Assembly (NCBI RefSeq): GCF_900101875.1
Contig: NZ_FNAI01000008.1
Coordinates: 269,210-333,209 of the forward strand
Direction of reading: 5' to 3'
Length of the DNA stretch: 64,000 bases
DNA from: Mucilaginibacter pineti
GTDB taxonomy: Bacteria > Bacteroidota > Bacteroidia > Sphingobacteriales > Sphingobacteriaceae
Shown here: positions 1 through 9,332 of the stretch, piece by piece
Position numbering within the stretch: the stretch's first letter is position 1
Layout: each line of letters begins with the position of its first letter
The notes under the pieces: generated by a model
The model's database searches: none
The model's input: the letters and a program-made list of their open reading frames with translations, nothing else
What the model was told of the DNA's origin: nothing
Made by a program: the position numbers and the translations under genes

Positions 1-232
1 AGCAAACCCATATTTATATTTATTAAATTGATTACCAATAAATTAACTATAAAACAAAGCTATATGTACATTTATGCAAAAACGCGGTCGACTTACAACG
101 AAACCAAGTACCACCTATTCCTACGCAGATAAAACACGCTACCAAATTGGGGGTCTGTAACAAAAATGATTGATGCCAAAATGAATAAATGCCGTATAAT
201 TGGGGATAACAATTTTTTAATTACAAATTGCA
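1..232. other. AT-rich leader region without a recognised gene
   Basis: I see no open reading frame of note, RNA gene or repeat family member here. The last part is the 5' flank of the GH76 gene. It lacks a clear TAnnTTTG box and a Shine-Dalgarno sequence. Confidence 0.4.
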
Positions 233-1360
233 ATGAAAATTTTCCCCTATCATTTTATCCTGAGCTTATTTATTGCCCTTACCTGTGCCGGCAACATTAA
301 AGCCGATACGCCGCCTGTAAAAAAAGCAAACAGTCACAAGGCCGATAAACCAGGCTTTACCAAAGCCGATGCTGATTTGGCCTACAAGGCGTTTAACCAG
401 TATTTTTATAATCCTAAAACACGCATATATTGCAGCACCACCAAAAAAGACGGCGTAGCAGCCATTTGGGTGCAGGCCATTTACTGGGATATGGCTATGA
501 ACGTGTACGAGCGTACAAAAAAACCAGCCCAAATGGACTTCATAAAAGATATTTACCAGGGTAATTTTGAGCATTACGATAACTATAACTGGACCAACAA
601 AAAGGTGTGGTTTATTTATGACGATATGATGTGGTGGATCATGTCATTAGCACGCGCGCATCAGCTTACGGGCAACAAGGTTTATCTTGAAAAGGCCATA
701 GCCGGTTTTAACCACGTTTGGGAAGGCTCGCATGATCCAAAAGATGGCGGTATGTTTTGGGATTTTCAGCACAGCGGTAAAAACTCCTGCATCACCTACC
801 CTACTATTATAGCCGCCGTACGCCTTTATAACATTACCGGCGATACTTCATACCTTAACAAAGCAAAATCTGTTTATGAATATGGCCGTAAAAACCTGTT
901 TGATGCCAGCAGCGGCCGTTTGGCTGATAATAAGATAGGCGCACACCCCGGCTATTCAGATTATACTTATAACCAGGGCACAGCAATTGGAGCAGCCTAC
1001 GCGCTTTATAAAGCTACTAAAGATGCCTCTTATCTTAACGATGCCAAACTTGCTGCCGATTATACCATGAACCACATGTGCAAAAACGGTATCCTGCCAA
1101 CAGAAGGTGATTTCAATGAACAAGGCATTCTGAAAGCCATATTTGCCCAGTACATTATGGAACTGGTGAAAGACGGTAAACAAACCCAATACCTGCCCTG
1201 GATTCAGCAAAACGTAAACACCGGCTGGCAAAACCGCGATACTGCGCGCAACCTTACCTTCCGCAATTACGCAATCCCCTGCCCAACCGGCGATATACAA
1301 TCATACGAGGGCAGCAGCATAGTTTATTTTATGCAGATAGTGCCGCCAACCAAAAAGTAA
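233..1360 (+). CDS. GH76 family glycosidase (alpha-1,6-mannanase-like), secreted
   Basis: The protein has 375 residues, with a signal peptide over about residues 1-24 (hydrophobic FILSLFIALTCAG, then a likely cut near NIKA-D). The rest has the repeated helical-hairpin look of an alpha/alpha-barrel, as in GH76. The adjacent aspartates in WFIYDDMMWW (D130-D131) match the paired catalytic Asp-Asp of GH76 endo-alpha-1,6-mannanases. GH76 enzymes cut alpha-1,6-mannan backbones, for example of fungal cell walls. Periplasmic or surface location is inferred from the signal peptide. The gene stands alone and converges on a thioredoxin-like gene across a shared terminator. No SusCD pair lies next to it, so its substrate cannot be read from context. 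The fold family is fairly sure; the exact specificity is not. Confidence 0.85.
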   Translation: MKIFPYHFILSLFIALTCAGNIKADTPPVKKANSHKADKPGFTKADADLAYKAFNQYFYNPKTRIYCSTTKKDGVAAIWVQAIYWDMAMNVYERTKKPAQMDFIKDIYQGNFEHYDNYNWTNKKVWFIYDDMMWWIMSLARAHQLTGNKVYLEKAIAGFNHVWEGSHDPKDGGMFWDFQHSGKNSCITYPTIIAAVRLYNITGDTSYLNKAKSVYEYGRKNLFDASSGRLADNKIGAHPGYSDYTYNQGTAIGAAYALYKATKDASYLNDAKLAADYTMNHMCKNGILPTEGDFNEQGILKAIFAQYIMELVKDGKQTQYLPWIQQNVNTGWQNRDTARNLTFRNYAIPCPTGDIQSYEGSSIVYFMQIVPPTKK

Positions 1361-1378
1361 AAAAACTATTCTACATAA

Positions 1379-1418
1379 AAAAAGACCTGCTATTTAAAAA
1401 TGGCAGGTCTTTTTTTGT
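1379..1418. terminator. Bidirectional rho-independent terminator
   Basis: AAAGACCTGC and GCAGGTCTTT form a stem around an A/T-rich loop. There is a T-run on the plus side and an A-run on the left, so it can serve both the GH76 gene and the convergent TlpA-like gene. Confidence 0.85.
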
Positions 1419-1435
1419 GATTGTATTTTGCTTTT

Positions 1436-3172
1436 CTATTTCCTCAACAGGCTGTTTATGCTATCAATCGTTTCGTCATCGCCCGGCCGGCCGGCGTTGG
1501 CTTTTGCTACGGTTCCGTCTTTATTAACAAGTAAATAATAAGGGATGCCGGTTATCTTAAAGCTTTTTAACACGGCTTGCGATTGACTGTAATTCAGAAA
1601 GTAATTCTCCCCTTCGATATTTTTAGTACCAATAAGGCTTTTCCAGGTTTTATCATCCGGCGAACTGATGCACAAGTAAACAAATACAACATCCTTACCG
1701 GCCAATTTCTCGCGCAGCTTTTGCGAGTTTTCCATTTCGCCAAGGCAGGGCATACACCAGGTGGCCCACACATCTACATAAACTACTTTCCCTTTATATT
1801 TGGCTATCGCCCTTTTAAAAGGATCGGTACCCGTTAATTGCTTAGGGCTGTAAAGCACCGCTTTCGCTGGTAGCGTACTATTGTTTATTTTATCAATTTC
1901 CTGCTGATAGTAAGCTAAAAAATCATCTTTGATATAGCCGCTCCGTACGTTTTTAAGATAAGCGGATAGGTTGGGCTTAATAAAACCAATGTTGCCGTTA
2001 ATTTGCTGATATAAAACCCTTGTTGCGTACAAATCCCTCAAAAACGGATCTTTAATGGTAAGCGCATAATCAAAACCGGGCAGGTTATGCGGCCTGTTTG
2101 CCATGTATTCATTTACATAGCGGGTGGCCACCTGATTTAGAAACCTGTTAATTTCATCTTCGGTGGGTTTATTAATGGTATCCAGTATCTTTTTGGCAAG
2201 CGCCTTGTCATCATCCTCCAGCTCGGGATGGTTTTGTACAATAAAGGTGGCAATATCCTTATTAAGAATGATAACGTCTGGTGCCTTTTTATCGGCAGCC
2301 CTACCCATTACCATAAAATAATGGTGCAAAAAGTCTTTATAAATATCGGTACCATACATGGCAGGATCATTAAGCTTAACCTTAAATTCCTTTAAATAAT
2401 CATTTAGCCGCGGATCATTTACATTGTTAACGACCATAGCCCGCATAATAGCGTTGGCGGCGCTGTACCGCAAATTAAGCTCGGCCTGCTTTTTAACCAT
2501 ATTGCCTTCCACGGTATTAAACTTTCCTTTTCCAAGGGCTTTATCATTAGGGTTCTTGCCTGTTTTATCGTCAGGGCCAAAATATTTATTGTTAAACTCC
2601 AGGGCTAAAACCAATTGCTCGTTCAGGTACTTTTTCAGGTATGGGATTCCTTTTTTAATCAGCTCATCCGATTGATTACGCAAAGAATCATCCACACCGG
2701 AACGTTGGAGGCTGTTGTAATAGGCCAGCATCTGGTTATTAAATAAGGCCCCGTCTTTGGTAAAAATTATCTTCCGGTCCGAGTAATCGGCAGACATGTA
2801 GAAACTAAAATTTAGATGCTGGCCCGGGCTCACGTAAAAATCAAACTGGGTAACGCCCGCCTCCAGGTTTATTCCTTTTGGCAATTTTGCAGCCTGGCGT
2901 AACGATATTTCCTGGTAACCATTTATCGCGAAAACCACTTTAAAGTTACCCTGCGCATCCTTATTTATGGGGATAATCATGTCCTTATCTGTTGCCATAT
3001 CGCTGTACTTAAACGAATACACGTCAATTAAGCCCGGGTTTTGCACCAGGTTATTAATGTTACCGGTAATGGTTACTTCTTTTTTTTGGGCAAAAGCATT
3101 AAGGCCAGGCAGTAATAAAATTAAAAACAGGAATGCAGAAGGTAATTTAAATTTAAGGTAGCAGGTTGTCAT
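1436..3172 (-). CDS. TlpA-like thiol-disulfide oxidoreductase domain protein, exported
   Basis: This is a 578-residue protein with a signal peptide (AFLFLILLLPGLNAFAQ). A long N-terminal region of about 430 residues of mixed composition resembles the carrier part seen in many Bacteroidota TlpA/AhpC-TSA proteins. The C-terminal thioredoxin domain starts near residue 445. Its active site is WATWCMPC (C473 and C476), followed by a GIPYY segment that supplies the cis-proline. Such proteins act in the periplasm on disulfides or haem-cofactor maturation; the substrate of this one is unknown. A TATATTTG box lies at 3192-3199 on the minus strand, 20 bp before the start, but I find no TTTG at the expected upstream distance. 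Domain assignment is secure, physiological role open. Confidence 0.85.
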   Translation of the reverse strand: MTTCYLKFKLPSAFLFLILLLPGLNAFAQKKEVTITGNINNLVQNPGLIDVYSFKYSDMATDKDMIIPINKDAQGNFKVVFAINGYQEISLRQAAKLPKGINLEAGVTQFDFYVSPGQHLNFSFYMSADYSDRKIIFTKDGALFNNQMLAYYNSLQRSGVDDSLRNQSDELIKKGIPYLKKYLNEQLVLALEFNNKYFGPDDKTGKNPNDKALGKGKFNTVEGNMVKKQAELNLRYSAANAIMRAMVVNNVNDPRLNDYLKEFKVKLNDPAMYGTDIYKDFLHHYFMVMGRAADKKAPDVIILNKDIATFIVQNHPELEDDDKALAKKILDTINKPTEDEINRFLNQVATRYVNEYMANRPHNLPGFDYALTIKDPFLRDLYATRVLYQQINGNIGFIKPNLSAYLKNVRSGYIKDDFLAYYQQEIDKINNSTLPAKAVLYSPKQLTGTDPFKRAIAKYKGKVVYVDVWATWCMPCLGEMENSQKLREKLAGKDVVFVYLCISSPDDKTWKSLIGTKNIEGENYFLNYSQSQAVLKSFKITGIPYYLLVNKDGTVAKANAGRPGDDETIDSINSLLRK

Positions 3173-3234
3173 CAGGTTATAATAGGATGGCCAAATATAA
3201 TATTGCCTCTTAATATTTCACTATAATTTATCTA

Positions 3235-3270
3235 ACAAAAAACCGGCCTTAACTTTCGTTGAGGCCGGTT
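3235..3270 (-). terminator. Rho-independent terminator of the GH2 gene
   Basis: AACCGGCCT and AGGCCGGTT pair (3241-3270), followed on the minus strand by a run of T. It lies 25 bp past the GH2 stop codon. Confidence 0.85.
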
Positions 3271-3294
3271 GTAATGCAGGGATATGGATAAAGG

Positions 3295-5535
3295 TTAAAA
3301 AGCAGGTTTGTCTTTTGTTAAAACGGAGATGCCGGCATCAATATACTGCCCTCCTTTTGTTTGCTTACAGTGTATGGCAATTACATTTTTTCCGTTGGCA
3401 ACAAGGGCCTTCTGGCTTTCAGGACTCATGGCTATTACGCCATAGCCAGATGTAAAATCATCGCGCACCACGGCCTTTACGCCGTTGATATACACCTCGC
3501 AGTTTTCATCATGGTGCATGTACAGCACAAGATCGGTACGATTTATTTTGCTCAGGTCGCCCAGCGTAAATTCCTGGCGAATCCAAATGTTATTGGTGTT
3601 CCATACCGTTTTAACATTGGCGCCTGGCGTAAAGCTGGTACCAAAACCACCCTGGCCTGTTTTCCACGCGGCATCGTCAAACTTACCGTTAAACCAACCA
3701 TTGGCAGGTTTATCAAAGGTATACTTCCAGTCGCGACCTTCTTTTTGAGACGATGGTAAAAGCTCTTTTAAATAAATGTGATCATTGATTGCCGCCACGT
3801 TTGATGCCCTGATCTTTTCAACCGCGCCTTTAACAATCTCGCGGTCGTAAGTAAGCAAGCCGTTCAGCTCTACCTCAACATCGGTGGTTTCGGTGTAAAC
3901 TGCGGCACTTAAACCGTTGTTGGTTTTATACATAACCAGGTCTTTAGCGTAAGAATCATACAGGTTGGTGTAGTCCTTTTCGTTATCGATCATGATATAA
4001 GTAGGGCCCGATTTCCAGATGTGCTTAGGGAAAATATAGCCTATACCACCGTATTCGCCGCAGGCTAAAACCTGTGTGCTGCTGTTAGGTACACCCGGAG
4101 GCGGGTAACTGTGAATGTCAAGAAAATCGCCCACACCAAAGTGACCGCCGCCACTGGCCTGGTTAATTAAACGGCTGGGATCAAGCCTGTGTACCATATC
4201 AACCAAACCCGGCGTGTTGTGTTGTGCCTGCCCTTCGTTAAATACCACCCAGGTAACAATACTTGGCGTGTTATAATGTGTTTTTATCATACGCGTAAGC
4301 TCTGATGCAAAAGCGGCGGTATCAACAGGTGGCGTATGCTCGGTATACGAGTTTGGCGATGGCATATCCTGCCAAACCATAAGGCCCAGTTTATCGGCCC
4401 AGTAATACCAACGGTATGGCTCAACTTTGATGTGTTTGCGCACCATGTTAAAGCCAAAGTTTTTGATCATTTGCAAATCGTTTTTGATGGCAGCATCCGT
4501 TGGTGCGGTGTAGATACCATCTGGCCAAAAACCCTGGTCAAGCGGACCAATCTGGAAAAGGAACTTATTGTTCAGGTACAGCTTTTTGTAGCCATCCTCA
4601 ACCCCAACAGAAATTTTGCGCATACCAAAATAGCTGGTTACCGCATCTACATTTTTACCATTTTTAGTAAGGGCGATATCCAGGTCATACAAAAAAGGTG
4701 AATCTGGCGACCATAATTTGGCATCCGGAACGGGCACCGTTATTTCTTCGTTGGCATTGCCAGTTGCGGTTTGCACAACCTTGCTGCCGTCTTTTACTTT
4801 AATAGTTACGGCATAACCGGCAGCATTGGCACCGGCATTTATTTTGATGTTAACTACCGATTTATCAATATCGGGCGTAATGGTAAAATCATTAATGTTG
4901 GTTACCGGAACGGGTTCCAGCCAAACGGTTTGCCAGATCCCTGTTGTTGAGGTATACATAATACCCTGCGGATGCAGGCTTTGCTTACCCCTCGGGAAGC
5001 CGGCATCGTCGGTTGGGTCAAATACCCTTACGGTAATTTCCTGCTCACCCGCGCCTTTTATGGCCGGTGTAATATCAAAGCTAAAAGGGTCATAACCGCC
5101 GGTATGTGTGCCCAGGCTTTTTCCGTTAACAAAAACTTCGGTTTCGTAATCAACCGCGCCAAAGTGCAGTAATACCTGCTGGCCTTTCCACGCCGCCGGA
5201 ACAGTAAATTTACGGCGATACCAAAGCCTGTCGTGCTGTTCCATAACGCCCGACAATGCAGACTCAACCGGGAACGGAACCAGGATTGTTTTTGCCAGCT
5301 TGCCGGCAGGTACAGCCTCGCCCTTAGTGCCCGGCTGGTATTGCCAAACACCATTAAGGTTAAGCCAGTTGGCACGTACCATTTGCGGCCTCGGATACTC
5401 GGGCAATACGCTTTTGGGGTTAACATCCTTTGCAAAACGGGTCATTAAAACTGCCTTTTTGGGTTGCCATTCCTGGGCAAATAACAGAGAGGGTACAGCC
5501 ACTAAGGCTATAGTGATGAGTTTTTTAAAATTCAT
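3295..5535 (-). CDS. GH2 family glycoside hydrolase, secreted
   Basis: The 746-residue protein has a signal peptide (ITIALVAVPSLLFAQ). Domain order: jelly-roll sugar-binding domain (about 50-210, with WYRRKF and VNGKSLG typical of GH2), immunoglobulin-like domain (about 215-310), and TIM barrel (about 315-600). The barrel carries the acid/base in VVFNEGQ (E434) and the probable nucleophile in ACGEYGG (E494). A C-terminal beta-sandwich of about 130 residues (YINGVKA) follows. GH2 covers beta-galactosidases, glucuronidases and mannosidases. The subfamily cannot be fixed from sequence alone, though the short barrel and the NEGQ/GEYGG pattern fit the many GH2 proteins of plant-glycan-using Bacteroidota. 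It is transcribed towards the TlpA-like gene but has its own terminator. Confidence 0.88.
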   Translation of the reverse strand: MNFKKLITIALVAVPSLLFAQEWQPKKAVLMTRFAKDVNPKSVLPEYPRPQMVRANWLNLNGVWQYQPGTKGEAVPAGKLAKTILVPFPVESALSGVMEQHDRLWYRRKFTVPAAWKGQQVLLHFGAVDYETEVFVNGKSLGTHTGGYDPFSFDITPAIKGAGEQEITVRVFDPTDDAGFPRGKQSLHPQGIMYTSTTGIWQTVWLEPVPVTNINDFTITPDIDKSVVNIKINAGANAAGYAVTIKVKDGSKVVQTATGNANEEITVPVPDAKLWSPDSPFLYDLDIALTKNGKNVDAVTSYFGMRKISVGVEDGYKKLYLNNKFLFQIGPLDQGFWPDGIYTAPTDAAIKNDLQMIKNFGFNMVRKHIKVEPYRWYYWADKLGLMVWQDMPSPNSYTEHTPPVDTAAFASELTRMIKTHYNTPSIVTWVVFNEGQAQHNTPGLVDMVHRLDPSRLINQASGGGHFGVGDFLDIHSYPPPGVPNSSTQVLACGEYGGIGYIFPKHIWKSGPTYIMIDNEKDYTNLYDSYAKDLVMYKTNNGLSAAVYTETTDVEVELNGLLTYDREIVKGAVEKIRASNVAAINDHIYLKELLPSSQKEGRDWKYTFDKPANGWFNGKFDDAAWKTGQGGFGTSFTPGANVKTVWNTNNIWIRQEFTLGDLSKINRTDLVLYMHHDENCEVYINGVKAVVRDDFTSGYGVIAMSPESQKALVANGKNVIAIHCKQTKGGQYIDAGISVLTKDKPAF

Positions 5536-5783
5536 AGTTCAGATAATACACCCCGGTTAGCAAATACAAGTCTGCGTGCTAACAAAGGATCATTGGTTTA
5601 ACGCGAAATAAAAGTAATTTAAAATGCGATACCCTTTTTACCACCCTTAACAATTGATTTGTTTTGAAGAAAGGTTGATACGATTTGTTGAAGCACAATT
5701 AACACGGGCATGCAAACTAAACTTTAAATCAAAGTACTTATATTGCCCATGCCCAACTATTAAACATAGCCCGGCAAAATATC

Positions 5784-6005
5784 ATGCTAAAAAAAGGAGA
5801 ACATATTGAAGGCACACCGGCAGAATTGCAGGTGCTGTTAAATGACGACGCAGAAGCCAATGCTTTTTTTGAAAGCCTGTCCAGATCATACAAACAGGGT
5901 TACTGCGATTGGGTAGGATCTGCCAAGCAGGAAGATACCCGCAAGGTACGCGCGGATAAGGCGATGATCATGCTGCGCAACAAACAGAAAACCTTAAAAA
6001 CATAA
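5784..6005 (+). CDS. Stand-alone YdeI/OmdA-like C-terminal domain, 73 aa
   Basis: The small protein matches the short C-terminal module of YdeI/OmpD-associated proteins, with an aromatic/serine segment FFESLSRSYKQGYCDW, then AKQEDTRKVR and KAMIMLRN. The same module ends the 191-residue YdeI-like protein at 54779-55354 (TAFDALTPGRQKAY and AKQSKTRDARVEK), so the two are related by eye. Here the N-terminal DUF1801-like part is missing altogether. There is no signal peptide, so it is cytosolic. The biochemical function is unknown. YdeI in E. coli has been tied to peptide resistance, but that should not be carried over to a lone module. A strong terminator follows the gene. Confidence 0.65.
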   Translation: MLKKGEHIEGTPAELQVLLNDDAEANAFFESLSRSYKQGYCDWVGSAKQEDTRKVRADKAMIMLRNKQKTLKT

Positions 6006-6080
6006 AAGTTCTGTTGATCAAGGTCATTAATCTGGACTGTTAAAAACGTCAGAATTGATGCGACATTATAGCATCATAGG

Positions 6081-6126
6081 AAACAAAAAATGCCTTCAAT
6101 TATAATTAAAGGCATTTTTTGTTTTT
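6081..6126 (+). terminator. Rho-independent terminator
   Basis: AAAAAATGCCTT pairs with AAGGCATTTTTT around an A/T loop and is T-rich on both sides. It sits 75 bp after the YdeI-like gene and 27 bp beyond the tRNA-Gln 3' end, so it may serve both. Confidence 0.8.
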
Positions 6127-6152
6127 AAGATATTAAATAATCCTCTTTAGCG

Positions 6153-6223
6153 TTCCCTCACATGGACTCGAACCACAATTGTCTGAACCAGAATCAGAAG
6201 TGCTACCATTACACCATAAGGGA
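6153..6223 (-). tRNA. tRNA-Gln (CTG)
   Basis: Read on the minus strand, a cloverleaf can be drawn. The acceptor is TCCCTTA with TGAGGGA, and the D arm is GTGT with GCAC. The anticodon stem is TCTGA/TCAGA around loop TTCTGGT (anticodon CTG), and the T arm carries TTCGAGT. No CCA is encoded. The anticodon reads CAG glutamine codons. The T stem has two wobble pairs at its outer end. Confidence 0.9.
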
Positions 6224-6366
6224 ATGAAGTGCAGCCTTACAATTGTTTAGCTGCGGGGCAAATATATCACCAATGATAATATCTTGCAACAATAAGTTGT
6301 CAGTTATTGGTTATATTATGGCAATGCAGCAACCGTTTGTTCCCTTATGGCGTCAAATATGCCTGG

Positions 6367-6795
6367 TTAAGCGTTTGCTTCGGCATGTTTTTTAAAGTTA
6401 TTGAGAATGGCCTGCCAGCCGCCCTGCTGCATTTCAATAGGGTTTGTGGTTTCAGGGTCGAAGGTTTCGGTTATCTCCGTAACATCGCCATTGGCAACAA
6501 AATCAATCTTTACTTCGCGGCCATCGCCAAGTGCATATTCAATTACCTCGTTGTCCCGCACGTTGGTGTAAACACCTTCAAAATCAAAGCTGAAGCTGCC
6601 GTCTTTAGCGGCCATAGTTGTTTTAAATTTGCCGCCTGTACGCGGGTCGTTATCGGCAAAGGGTGCATGCCAATCGTCAGATGCGTTGCACCATTGGGTA
6701 ATGTGTTCGGGCTTGGTCCAAAATTCCCAAACCTTTGCAATTGGTGCATTTACTGTGGCTTGTACTGTTATGGGTGTTTTACCTGCAGTTTCCAT
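6367..6795 (-). CDS. SRPBCC/AHSA1 domain protein
   Basis: The 142-residue protein is an SRPBCC (START-like, AHSA1) domain from end to end: VNAPIAKVWEFWTKPEHITQW at the start, GGKFKTTM in the middle, and a final long helix GGWQAILNNFKKHAEA. The domain forms a helix-grip hydrophobic cavity, and small bacterial members bind unknown lipophilic ligands. There is no signal peptide. It lies alone between a tRNA and dps. A second, more distant SRPBCC protein is at 56684-57151, inside an arsR operon. The family is clear, the ligand unknown. Confidence 0.85.
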   Translation of the reverse strand: METAGKTPITVQATVNAPIAKVWEFWTKPEHITQWCNASDDWHAPFADNDPRTGGKFKTTMAAKDGSFSFDFEGVYTNVRDNEVIEYALGDGREVKIDFVANGDVTEITETFDPETTNPIEMQQGGWQAILNNFKKHAEANA

Positions 6796-6894
6796 ATTTG
6801 TTTTATTTAGTGATTTTCTTTTTGATAAAAGTAGGGCAATATTTTTAAACCACTAATGGCCAAATGCGACATTTTTAGGGCGAAAAGACCTACA

Positions 6895-6932
6895 ACAAAA
6901 AAGCCTCCCCAATAAATCGGGAAGGCTTTTCA
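6895..6932 (-). terminator. Rho-independent terminator of dps
   Basis: AAGCCTCCC pairs with GGGAAGGCTT (one bulge), followed by a T-run on the minus strand. It lies 17 bp past the dps stop. Confidence 0.8.
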
Positions 6933-6948
6933 ATAACGGAGTGTTTGC

Positions 6949-7428
6949 TTAGTCCTCGTTAACAAATGAGCGCAGCATCCAGGTATTTTTTTCATTGAAT
7001 TGCATAAAGCGGTTCACCATATCGTTGGTACCATCGTCACCGGCTTCGGCGGTAATGTCCAGTATTTCCCTTTCTTTAGCAATAAGTGCGGCAAGGTCTG
7101 CAATAATAGCTTTCACCATCAGCGTATCTTTTAAACCAATAGTTTGTATCTCTTTTATCTCTGAAGTTTCAATATAATCTTTAAAAGTGCTGTACGGCGG
7201 TTTACCTAACGACAGGATCCTTTCGGCAAGCTCATCAATGGTAAGCAGTGCGGCGGTATATAATTCTTCAAACTTAAGGTGCAGGGTAAAAAAGCTTGGG
7301 CCTTTTACATTCCAGTGGCAGCCGCGTAGTTTTTGGTAATGAATGTGGTAGTTTGCAAGCAAGTCGTTAAGGTGGTCAACAACTGGTCTTACTTTGCCTT
7401 CTTCAAGGCTTATTTCTTTAGCGTTCAT
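6949..7428 (-). CDS. dps: Dps family DNA-binding ferritin-like protein
   Basis: The 159-residue length is normal for Dps. The N-terminal helix contains NDLLANYHIHYQKLRGCHWN (the H...W ferroxidase signature). FEELYTAALLTIDELAERI then supplies the D/E ligands of the inter-subunit iron site. Dps dodecamers oxidise and store iron using hydrogen peroxide and protect the chromosome. The lysine-rich DNA-binding tail of E. coli Dps is not present, which is common in Bacteroidota. No peroxide-responsive operator is recognisable by eye upstream. Confidence 0.93.
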   Translation of the reverse strand: MNAKEISLEEGKVRPVVDHLNDLLANYHIHYQKLRGCHWNVKGPSFFTLHLKFEELYTAALLTIDELAERILSLGKPPYSTFKDYIETSEIKEIQTIGLKDTLMVKAIIADLAALIAKEREILDITAEAGDDGTNDMVNRFMQFNEKNTWMLRSFVNED

Positions 7429-7502
7429 AGTAATAGTGATTTTAGTTTTTTAACAAATGCCTTGCAGCAATGTTTGGTAAATTTAAGCAGTCTTTAACTT
7501 AA

Positions 7503-8288
7503 ATGAGCATATTTGCACACTTTATGACACAATTGCTACCTTTAATAACCGTACCTTTTCAGTGGCCCGTTTGGCGCATGGAAATTGACGATTTAAGCAA
7601 TACCCTGCTCCTTGAAATAAGAAGTACTGAAGAAAAACAAGCCGCCTTTGGTTCGATAAACCTTACCGATGGAACGGTCAATTTTACCAACCTCACCACG
7701 CCCGAACGCTGGCTTACCGGTATAGAAACCACTTACAACGGCGTACTGCTTATACACAATTACCAATCAGCAAGCGGCCCTAATCATAAAGGCCTTATCG
7801 CTGTCGACAGTGCTACCGGCCAGCTGTTGTGGAGCGATTATACCCTTGCGTTCGACCACCTTACCATTAACGGTCCGGTGGTTTATAATGCGCAGCTTCA
7901 GCCTAAAAAATTATTGCTGGCCGATATTAAAACCGGGCAAACCATCAGAAGCTACCAACCCGTGCTTGATACCGAGGCAAGCAACAGCATCCTTGTTCCC
8001 GAGTTGCTGCCAGCGCAACTTTTAACCGGTATTATCCTACCCTACGAGCCTTATGCAAATACGGTGCATTACATGAACCACAATAATTTCAGAATTGTAT
8101 CTTTGCACACGTTTTTAAAACAGGAGCTAAAACAACACTTGTATATATTTAACAACGATGGCGCAATTGTTTATCATGATTTGTTGAACACCGGTATACA
8201 AAAATTGCAGCCCGAAGCGTTTGTTATACATAAAAGCAACCTGATCTACCTCAAAAACAGATCAGAATTAATAGTATTGAACTTATAA
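7503..8288 (+). CDS. DUF4905-like protein of unknown function
   Basis: The 261-residue protein lacks a signal peptide and transmembrane segments. The sequence is rich in short beta strands and contains WRMEIDDLSNTLLLEIRS, DSATGQLLWSDY and DIKTGQTIRS. These resemble repeated blades of a PQQ-type or WD-type propeller (x-D-x-x-TG-x-x-x-W). I believe it belongs to DUF4905, a family of Sphingobacteriaceae, but could not verify this. It precedes the LysM gene by 21 bp on the same strand and may share its transcript. Function unknown. Confidence 0.55.
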   Translation: MSIFAHFMTQLLPLITVPFQWPVWRMEIDDLSNTLLLEIRSTEEKQAAFGSINLTDGTVNFTNLTTPERWLTGIETTYNGVLLIHNYQSASGPNHKGLIAVDSATGQLLWSDYTLAFDHLTINGPVVYNAQLQPKKLLLADIKTGQTIRSYQPVLDTEASNSILVPELLPAQLLTGIILPYEPYANTVHYMNHNNFRIVSLHTFLKQELKQHLYIFNNDGAIVYHDLLNTGIQKLQPEAFVIHKSNLIYLKNRSELIVLNL

Positions 8289-8309
8289 ATTACTGTATTA
8301 TAGTTTATT

Positions 8310-9332
8310 ATGAAATTAAAGATCGCATTATTGGTCACCCCCCTACTTACACTTTCCATATCCGTTTTTGCAACATCAGTTTCCAGGGACTCTATCGGAG
8401 TCGAAAACCAGAACGGCAAAAAAGTTATTCTTCACAAACTCGATCCAAAGGATAATTATTATTCAATCGGTCGCCGTTATAAAGTAAGCCCAAAGGATAT
8501 CATCGCATTTAATAACAACGCCGCGCTAAAAATAGGCGGGATTATTAAAGTGCCAACCCAACTATCATTTGACGGACAGGCAGCACAAACAACAACACCC
8601 GTTACACAAACAAAACCGCAAGTACAGCCGCCGGTTACCCAACCCGTTACAAAGGCACCCGTGCAGGCACCGCCGGTACAAACCCCGGTTACACAGCCAA
8701 AACCACAGGTAGCAACGCCGGTTGTACAAGCACCACCGGTACAGCAACAACAGCCGACAACCAATACACCTGCTGCACCGGATAATATCACCAACGTACA
8801 GCAATACAAAGTATCGGCCGGCGAAACCCTTTTTTCGATAGCCAAACGCTTTAATACATCTGTTGATGATATTATTAAATTGAATGGTCTTACTACAAAT
8901 GATCTTAAACCTGATCAGATCATTAAGGTACGCACCGGTATGCCGCCCGAAGACAGGCCGGTTGCCAAACAGGATGTGCTTAAACCAGACTCATCTGCAA
9001 TGGCTGTTGACAGTGCCGACGCCAAATTTAAAGCCAACCGCTTTGGCTTATACGAAAAGAACGAAAAAGGGGTAGCCACCTGGATTGATGATACCAGCCT
9101 CGACCCTAAAAAAGAACTTGTTTTACACCGCACAGCGCCAATTGGCACGGTTATAAAAATAACCAACCCCATGAACAACCATACCACCTACGCCAAGGTT
9201 GTAGGCCGGTTTACGGATAGTGAAGCCACCAAGGATGTACTTATTGTAATGACTAAAAATACCGCCGACGCATTGGGCGCATTAGACAAACGTATCCACG
9301 TAATTATCAGCTACGGTAGTCCGAATGAATAA
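8310..9332 (+). CDS. LysM-repeat protein with RlpA-like C-terminal domain
   Basis: The protein has 340 residues with signal peptide LLVTPLLTLSISVFA. Two LysM modules are visible: one at about 45-90 (DNYYSIGRRYKVSPKDIIAFN) and one at about 168-212 (GETLFSIAKRFNTSVDDII). They are separated by a linker of about 75 residues made almost only of P, Q, V, T and A. The C-terminal part (GTVIKITNPMNNHTTYAKVV, then KRIHVIIS) resembles the double-psi beta-barrel of RlpA-type proteins. LysM binds peptidoglycan, so a cell-wall-associated periplasmic role is inferred. The RlpA catalytic aspartate cannot be assigned with confidence. The stop codon overlaps the uridine kinase start by 8 bp, so the two are co-translated or at least co-transcribed. 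Confidence 0.85.
   Translation: MKLKIALLVTPLLTLSISVFATSVSRDSIGVENQNGKKVILHKLDPKDNYYSIGRRYKVSPKDIIAFNNNAALKIGGIIKVPTQLSFDGQAAQTTTPVTQTKPQVQPPVTQPVTKAPVQAPPVQTPVTQPKPQVATPVVQAPPVQQQQPTTNTPAAPDNITNVQQYKVSAGETLFSIAKRFNTSVDDIIKLNGLTTNDLKPDQIIKVRTGMPPEDRPVAKQDVLKPDSSAMAVDSADAKFKANRFGLYEKNEKGVATWIDDTSLDPKKELVLHRTAPIGTVIKITNPMNNHTTYAKVVGRFTDSEATKDVLIVMTKNTADALGALDKRIHVIISYGSPNE

Noticed and set aside
8477..8845. Cysteine-rich frame opposite the LysM gene
   Set aside because: It is the antisense of the P/Q/T-rich linker; the apparent Cys/Gly pattern follows from the codons of the real gene.
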